Positions 12,867-17,755 of a stretch of DNA of 17,755 bases are shown here, in pieces. A program made the translations under genes and the position numbers. How positions within the stretch are numbered: the stretch's first letter is position 1; the number at the start of each line of letters is the position of its first letter. The notes beneath the pieces were generated by a model, which worked only from the letters and a program-made list of their open reading frames with translations, ran no database searches and was not told where the DNA came from. Source of the stretch: an uncultured Clostridia bacterium (lineage in GTDB: Bacteria; Bacillota; Clostridia; UMGS1810); contig CALGRC010000157.1 of NCBI GenBank assembly GCA_937959315.1, positions 1 through 17,755 on the forward strand. The letters run 5' to 3'.

Positions 12867-15800
12867 TCAAACTTTGGCGGATTTGACCAACACATTTTCA
12901 TCCCCAAATACAGCAGACAGCGAAGAAAGCAGTGCATTGCAGAGTTCAACCCCTGTACGGGCGCGGAAATACCGGCCGGACTCTTCCACAAATACCGTAA
13001 GCGGCGCTTGCCCGGCAAACATCTTGACCGATTCTTCCACCTGCGGCGCCGCGGAAGCGTCTTTGACCCGCACATACACGCCCAGATGCGGCGGGAGCTG
13101 CAATTTAGACAGCGCATAAGCCGCCTTGAGCTGAACGCTCACTTCTTCTTCTGCCCCGCCGCCCGACACAGTGCCTTCCACCAGCAGCGGGATACCCTCG
13201 CGCAGCAACGACCCGTATTTTTGTACCACGCCAGAAAAAGCCACCAGCTCCACATGGGTATAAAAGTCCTCAAAGGTCATCACCGCCATTGCCGAACCGT
13301 TTTTGGTATAGCGGTCTTTGCGGCGGGAAACCAGGCCGCACAGCCGCACAGATGTCCCTTCGGGCGGCGGGGCCTCATAAAGCGCGCCAATGCCGGTAGG
13401 CGAAAAAGCCTTCATTTTTACCCGCCATCCATCCAAGGGGTGCCCGGTCAAATACATTCCCGCATATTCCCGTTCCAGACGCAGCTTGTCCATATCCGGG
13501 AAATCTTCCACCCCTTCCGGTACTGTCTCCGCCGGGGGTACACCGCTGGAAGCCGGCCCGCCGCTAAAAAAGGACATCTGCCCCGCCGCCCGCTCCCGGG
13601 CCTGCACAGATGCACGGTCTATCAGCTTTTCATAGCACAGCATCAGCGCACGGCGGTTGGGGTGCAAACTGTCAAATACCCCGCACGAAATGAGCACCTC
13701 CATTACCCGCTTGTTGAGTTCCTTACCCGCCATGCGGTCGATAAATTCCGGAAAGGAGGCAAACGGGCCGTTTGCCTCCCGCTCAGCCGCCATGGCGTCA
13801 GGAAACGCATAGCCGACATTTTTGAGTGCCGACAGGCCAAACCGCACATGCCGCCCCTCTGCGGTAAACGCCGCAACGCTTTTATTGACGTCAGGCGGCA
13901 GCAGCCGGATGCCATATTTGGAAAAATCCTCGATATACCGCGCGACCGTCTGCGAACTCCCCAGCAGGCTTTTGAGCAGGGAGGCCAAAAACTGCGTCGG
14001 GTAATGGCATTTCAAATACGCCGTGCGGTATGCCACCACCGCATAGGCCGCTGCATGGGATTTGTTAAACGCATAGTTGGCAAAATCAGTCAGCTCGGCA
14101 AAAATGGCTTCCGCCGTCTGCCGGTCCACCCCGTTTTTGGCGCAGCCGCGCAAAAAAACCTCTTGTTCCTTTTGCATTTGGTCATATTTTTTCTTGCTCA
14201 TCATGCGGCGCACCAAATCGGCCCGGCCCAGCGAATAGCCCGCCAAATCGCGCACAATGGCCATCACCTGTTCCTGGTATACCACCGTGCCGTAAGTAGG
14301 CTCCAAAATGGGCCGCAATTTTTCATGCCGGTAAGTAATCCCCTCCGGGTGCGCGCGGTTTCGCAAATACAGCGGGATCTGATCCATCGGGCCCGGCCGG
14401 TAGAGGGATATCGCTGCGATAATATCTTCTAGGCTCTGCGGCTTGAGCTGCCGTAAAAACCGCTTCATCCCCCGGCTTTCCAACTGGAACATCCCATCGG
14501 TGTCGCCGCGGCCGATCATGGCAAATACCGCCGGGTCTTCTATGTCCATCTGTGCAGGGGAGAAGGACGGATCGTTTTTTTGAATCAAATCCACCGTATC
14601 TTGGATGACCGTCAAATTGCGAAGCCCCAAAAAATCCATTTTAAGCAGCCCCAGCCGCTCCAGCGTACCCATAGGATACTGGGTCAAAAGGCCGTTATCG
14701 CCGGTTAAAACCGGCACATAGTCAAACAGGGGCCCATCGGTAATGACAATCCCCGCCGCATGGGTGGACACATGGCGCGGGAACCCCTCTAGTTTCAAAG
14801 CAATATCCAGCATCCGCCGTACCTGCGGATTGGTGTCATACATATGTTTGAGCTCCCGGCTCTGCGCCATCGCCTGCCCGAGGGTGATGTGCAGCTGCCC
14901 GGGCACCGCCTTGGCCGCCGCGTCCACCTCGGCATAGGGAAGTTCCAGCACCCGCCCCACGTCGCGGATAACCGCCCTGGCCGCCATGGTACCAAAAGTT
15001 GCAATGTGCGCCACCCGGTCGGCGCCATATTTTTGCGTCACATAATCAATCACCTCATCCCGGCGCACATAGCAAAAGTCAATGTCTATATCCGGCATGC
15101 TCACCCGCTCGGGGTTCAAAAACCGTTCAAACAAAAGCCCGTGCGCAATGGGGTCTACCTCGGTGATATCCAGCGCATAGGCGGCCAAACTGCCCGCCGC
15201 GCTGCCCCGGCCCGGCCCCACGGCAATGCCGTGTTCTTTGGCATATTTTATAAAATCCCACACAATGAGAAAATAGTCCACAAACCCCATGGACTGGATG
15301 GTATCCAGCTCGTAATCCAACCGTTCTTCCAGTTCCTGGGTTACACCGCCGTATTTTTTTTGCAGCCCTTCCATACACAGGGCGCGCAAATAAGCGCCAT
15401 TGTCTTTCACACCGGGAGCGGCGAATTTTGGCAGGTACCGGTGGGAAAAATCCAGCTCCACCCGGCATTTCTCCGCTATTTTTTCGGTATTGTCGGCCGC
15501 GCCGGGAAAACCGGCAAACAGCGCGCGCATTTCCGCCTCTGATTTCAAATAATATGCATCGCCGGAAAACCTGAGACGGTCGGGATCGTTAAATTTTTTC
15601 CCAGTCTGGATGCAGGTCAGCACATCCTGCATCTGTGCGTCAGATTGGTCTACATAGTGGACGTCGTTTGTGCACACCAATCCCACGCCCAGCTCCTGCG
15701 ACAGCCTGGCCAGCCCCAGCCGCACGGCCTCTTCCTCTGCAAGGCCGTGGTTTTGGATTTCTAAATAAAAATCCTCTTTGCCAAAAATACCAAGATACCG

Positions 15801-16277
15801 CCCCGCCACCTGTTTGGCCTTTTCATAGCCAGACTCCAGCAGCGCGCGGGGAATATCGCCGTTCAGGCACGCAGATAAGCAAACCAGCCCCTCGTGGTAT
15901 TGCTCCAGCAGCTCAAAATCCACCCGCGGCTTGTAGTAATAGCCCTCGGTAAACCCGCGGGAGGACAGCGCCATCAGATTGCGGTAACCCGTTTCGTTTT
16001 TCGCCAGCAGCACCAAATGGCCCGGCTTGGAATCCAACCCATGCGTTTTGTCCGCCCGGCCGCGCGGGGCGGTATAGAGCTCGCAGCCAAGGATGGGATT
16101 GAGCCCCGCCGCCCTTGCCGCCAAATAAAAATCTACCACGCCGTACATTACGCCGTGGTCAGTAATGGCAATGGACGTCATGCCCAGTTCCTTGGCCCGC
16201 GCAATCAACGCTTCTATCCGCGCTGCGCCGTCCAGCAGGCTGTATGCCGTATGCACATGTAAATGGGCAAACCCCAT
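12867..16277 (-). CDS. dnaE: DNA polymerase III alpha subunit DnaE
   Basis: DnaE is a replicative C-family DNA polymerase. The 1136-residue protein begins with a PHP domain (about 1-270) whose metal-binding motifs look intact: HLHVHTAYS (5-13), ITDHG (38-42), CELY (65-68) and NDVHY (204-208). The polymerase core follows, with GPGRGSAAGS (354-363), PDIDIDF (395-401; D398 and D400 match the E. coli catalytic pair) and KMDFLGLR (546-553, third Asp D548). A helix-hairpin-helix-type region and an OB fold near 975-1055 (VRLCGLVSRRKDRY) end the protein. There is no inserted proofreading exonuclease, so it is DnaE, not PolC. Length is normal. The ATG at 16277 follows AAGGAGG, 20 bases after the whiA stop. 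In low-GC Firmicutes a separate PolC is expected elsewhere. Confidence 0.97.
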   Translation of the reverse strand: MGFAHLHVHTAYSLLDGAARIEALIARAKELGMTSIAITDHGVMYGVVDFYLAARAAGLNPILGCELYTAPRGRADKTHGLDSKPGHLVLLAKNETGYRNLMALSSRGFTEGYYYKPRVDFELLEQYHEGLVCLSACLNGDIPRALLESGYEKAKQVAGRYLGIFGKEDFYLEIQNHGLAEEEAVRLGLARLSQELGVGLVCTNDVHYVDQSDAQMQDVLTCIQTGKKFNDPDRLRFSGDAYYLKSEAEMRALFAGFPGAADNTEKIAEKCRVELDFSHRYLPKFAAPGVKDNGAYLRALCMEGLQKKYGGVTQELEERLDYELDTIQSMGFVDYFLIVWDFIKYAKEHGIAVGPGRGSAAGSLAAYALDITEVDPIAHGLLFERFLNPERVSMPDIDIDFCYVRRDEVIDYVTQKYGADRVAHIATFGTMAARAVIRDVGRVLELPYAEVDAAAKAVPGQLHITLGQAMAQSRELKHMYDTNPQVRRMLDIALKLEGFPRHVSTHAAGIVITDGPLFDYVPVLTGDNGLLTQYPMGTLERLGLLKMDFLGLRNLTVIQDTVDLIQKNDPSFSPAQMDIEDPAVFAMIGRGDTDGMFQLESRGMKRFLRQLKPQSLEDIIAAISLYRPGPMDQIPLYLRNRAHPEGITYRHEKLRPILEPTYGTVVYQEQVMAIVRDLAGYSLGRADLVRRMMSKKKYDQMQKEQEVFLRGCAKNGVDRQTAEAIFAELTDFANYAFNKSHAAAYAVVAYRTAYLKCHYPTQFLASLLKSLLGSSQTVARYIEDFSKYGIRLLPPDVNKSVAAFTAEGRHVRFGLSALKNVGYAFPDAMAAEREANGPFASFPEFIDRMAGKELNKRVMEVLISCGVFDSLHPNRRALMLCYEKLIDRASVQARERAAGQMSFFSGGPASSGVPPAETVPEGVEDFPDMDKLRLEREYAGMYLTGHPLDGWRVKMKAFSPTGIGALYEAPPPEGTSVRLCGLVSRRKDRYTKNGSAMAVMTFEDFYTHVELVAFSGVVQKYGSLLREGIPLLVEGTVSGGGAEEEVSVQLKAAYALSKLQLPPHLGVYVRVKDASAAPQVEESVKMFAGQAPLTVFVEESGRYFRARTGVELCNALLSSLSAVFGDENVLVKSAKV

Positions 16278-16297
16278 CCTTCCTTCCTCCTTCTTTT

Positions 16298-17209
16298 TTA
16301 AGAAAGCTGCTGCGCAAGCGCAGCCAGCTTGCGCAGCCGGTGGTTGACCCCCGACTTGCTGATTGGCGGCTGCAAAAGCTGCCCAAGCTCGGTGAGCGAC
16401 AGCTCGGGGTTGTCCAGCCGCAGTATGGCAATATCTTTTAAATTCTGGGGTAGCCCATCCAGTTTCCCTTGTTTTTCCAACCGTTTGATACTTTCAATCT
16501 GCCGCATGGATGCCGAAACGGTTTTTTCCACATTGGCGGTCTCGCAGTTGACCTGCCGGTTGACATTGTTGCGCACCTCTTTGACAATGCGCACATTGTG
16601 GTATTCCATCAGCGTATGGTATGCCCCGATGGCCGCCAGCAAATCGGCAATCTCTTCGCTGTTTTTAAAATACAGCACATAGTTGGACTTGCGTACAATG
16701 GTTTTGGGTGTAAATTCCATCCCGCGCAAAATACTGTCAAAATCACGGCTGAGCACATAGTGGTGGGTGACAAATTCCAAATGGTAGTGCTTTTCGGGAT
16801 GGATGAGCGACCCGGCGGTCAAAAACGCCCCGCGCAAAAACGACTTTTTGCAGCAGCTTCGATTGAGCTTGTCCGCTTCCACATGGAAATGGACCAACGT
16901 TTGCAGGCCGGCGCCAGGGCCGAGCAGCCCTACGCCGCGCAACACCTCCAGCACCGTTTCCTCCCCCGAAAGGCGCACCTGGCACAGCGGCGCGCGCTGC
17001 AAATCCAGCGACGCCGCAATGCCAAACGCATATTTGATAAGCTCATACACCCGCTTGGCAACCCGTGGATTTTCAGTGCTCATCACCAGGGTGCCGCCGC
17101 GCAGACGGCCGCAAAAACAAATCACCGCCAAAAGCTCTGCCTTGGCGCAGCAGCCGCCGGTAATGGGCAGCGAGGCAATTTCATTTTTGGTATCGGATGA
17201 AAAAGACAT
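16298..17209 (-). CDS. whiA: DNA-binding protein WhiA
   Basis: WhiA is a conserved Gram-positive DNA-binding protein. It is needed for sporulation septation in Streptomyces and affects division and chromosome segregation in Bacillus. The 303-residue form begins MSFSSDTKNEIA, the usual family start. The N-terminal part (to about 190) is the degenerate LAGLIDADG endonuclease-like fold, with GGCCAKAELLAVICFCGRLR and SCCKKSFLRGAFLTAGS. The C-terminal part carries a helix-turn-helix, ending LSLTELGQLLQPPISKSGVN and HRLRKLAALA. A TTG at 17224 is in frame but lies one base from GGAGG. The ATG at 17209 has AAGGGA six bases away and is preferred. It lies 11 bases after the yvcK stop, matching the conserved yvcK-whiA pair. 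Confidence 0.95.
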   Translation of the reverse strand: MSFSSDTKNEIASLPITGGCCAKAELLAVICFCGRLRGGTLVMSTENPRVAKRVYELIKYAFGIAASLDLQRAPLCQVRLSGEETVLEVLRGVGLLGPGAGLQTLVHFHVEADKLNRSCCKKSFLRGAFLTAGSLIHPEKHYHLEFVTHHYVLSRDFDSILRGMEFTPKTIVRKSNYVLYFKNSEEIADLLAAIGAYHTLMEYHNVRIVKEVRNNVNRQVNCETANVEKTVSASMRQIESIKRLEKQGKLDGLPQNLKDIAILRLDNPELSLTELGQLLQPPISKSGVNHRLRKLAALAQQLS

Positions 17210-17220
17210 GGCGGTTCCCT

Positions 17221-17755
17221 TCAATCCTCCAGTAATTCTGCAATGGCCTGCGCCAGCCGCCGGTAGTCGTGGCGCGCATAGCCCTTGGATACATCCAGCA
17301 GTTCCCGTTCAACCAGCTTGACGCCGCTGCCCGCAAACCTGCCGGCGTCCACCTCTACCGGCGCAGAATGCTCAGCTTTGTATTTTTCCCGCAGTTCCTC
17401 CGGGACCGCCTGGGTGTTGGCAAGGCACACATCGATGATTCCCCCGCCCGCGTGCGACGTTACCGCTTTTACATGGTCAAAGGCGGTCATATCCTCGCTT
17501 TCGCCCATCTGGGTCATCACGTTGCACACATACACCGCGCGCGCACGGCTGTTTAAAATGGCCTCGGGAATGCCCTCCACCAGCAAATTTGGAATGATAC
17601 TGGTGTACAGGCTGCCCGGCCCCAGCAAAATGAGATCCGCCTCCCCAATGGCCTCCAGGGCGGCGGGCAGCGGGGCGGGCCGCTCCGGGATCAGGGCCAC
17701 GTGGTCAATGCGGCAGTCCTGCTCCTTTTTCACGCTGTAAATGCTGGACTCCCCC
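17221..17755 (-). CDS. yvcK: YvcK/GlmR family gluconeogenesis factor (C-terminal part)
   Basis: The frame runs off the right edge, so only the last 177 residues or so are present. GESSIYS at the edge is followed by EADLILLGPGSLYTSIIPNL, the hallmark segment of the YvcK/CofD-like family (UPF0052), then NVMTQMGESEDMTAFDHV. In Bacillus, YvcK (GlmR) binds UDP-N-acetylglucosamine and supports cell-wall precursor supply on gluconeogenic carbon sources. A GTG at 17733 could look like a start, but the family-like residues continue upstream to the edge, so it is internal. It precedes whiA by 11 bases. RapZ, the usual partner upstream, would lie outside the window. Confidence 0.92.
   Translation of the reverse strand, partial: GESSIYSVKKEQDCRIDHVALIPERPAPLPAALEAIGEADLILLGPGSLYTSIIPNLLVEGIPEAILNSRARAVYVCNVMTQMGESEDMTAFDHVKAVTSHAGGGIIDVCLANTQAVPEELREKYKAEHSAPVEVDAGRFAGSGVKLVERELLDVSKGYARHDYRRLAQAIAELLED

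Noticed and set aside
12849..12867. AAAAAAG-CAACA-CTTTTTT inverted repeat as the dnaE terminator
   Set aside because: The stem is almost all A-T with one G-C pair, so it is too weak to call a terminator. It also overlaps the candidate promoter.
12804..14432. A 542-codon plus-strand open frame opposite dnaE
   Set aside because: It is rich in His, Arg, Gln and Pro, shows no family motif, and lies wholly antisense to conserved DnaE sequence. Long antisense frames arise here from codon bias. Similar plus-strand frames opposite folC (4850-5911), valS (7583-8590), the sulfatase gene (1926-2972) and pfkA (11466-12344) were rejected for the same reason.

Overview
The window is a chromosomal stretch from a spore-forming, probably anaerobic member of the Clostridia (Bacillota). 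This rests on a spoIIAA-spoIIAB-sigF operon, a yvcK-whiA-dnaE block, a superoxide reductase of the type found in anaerobes, and frequent TTG starts with strong GGAGG-type ribosome binding sites. By eye the base composition is moderately GC-rich. I cannot name the genus. Apart from the tail of one plus-strand gene at the left edge, every gene I can support lies on the minus strand, so transcription runs from right to left.

In transcription order: yvcK (partial), whiA and dnaE come first (17755 to 12867). After about 100 bases with a candidate promoter come an mtrB/TRAP-like gene, a small DUF2007-like gene, pfkA and pyk (12762 to 9466), then a hotdog thioesterase, a two-helix membrane peptide, valS and folC (9450 to 4940). 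A textbook-like sigma-H promoter at 4883-4909 starts the sporulation operon spoIIAA-spoIIAB-sigF (4835 to 3321), which ends in a strong hairpin terminator. Next come an LTA-synthase-family membrane sulfatase gene and a short queG (3146 to 656), then a desulfoferrodoxin gene with its own near-consensus promoter (578 to 204). The convergent boundary at 93-204 holds two hairpins, one of them a 22-bp perfect inverted repeat.

Functionally, the right half joins cell-envelope and division control (YvcK, WhiA), replication (DnaE) and lower glycolysis (PfkA, Pyk). The middle holds housekeeping genes (ValS, FolC). The left half holds early forespore control, an envelope polymer enzyme, queuosine synthesis and oxygen defence. 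No mobile element, CRISPR array, tRNA or rRNA was seen, and no stretch over 300 bases lacks a gene.

The most unusual item is the TRAP-like protein. It sits between replication and glycolysis genes with no trp genes in view. The residue matching one of the three basic RNA contacts of Bacillus TRAP is replaced by isoleucine, and the tryptophan-pocket region is also changed.
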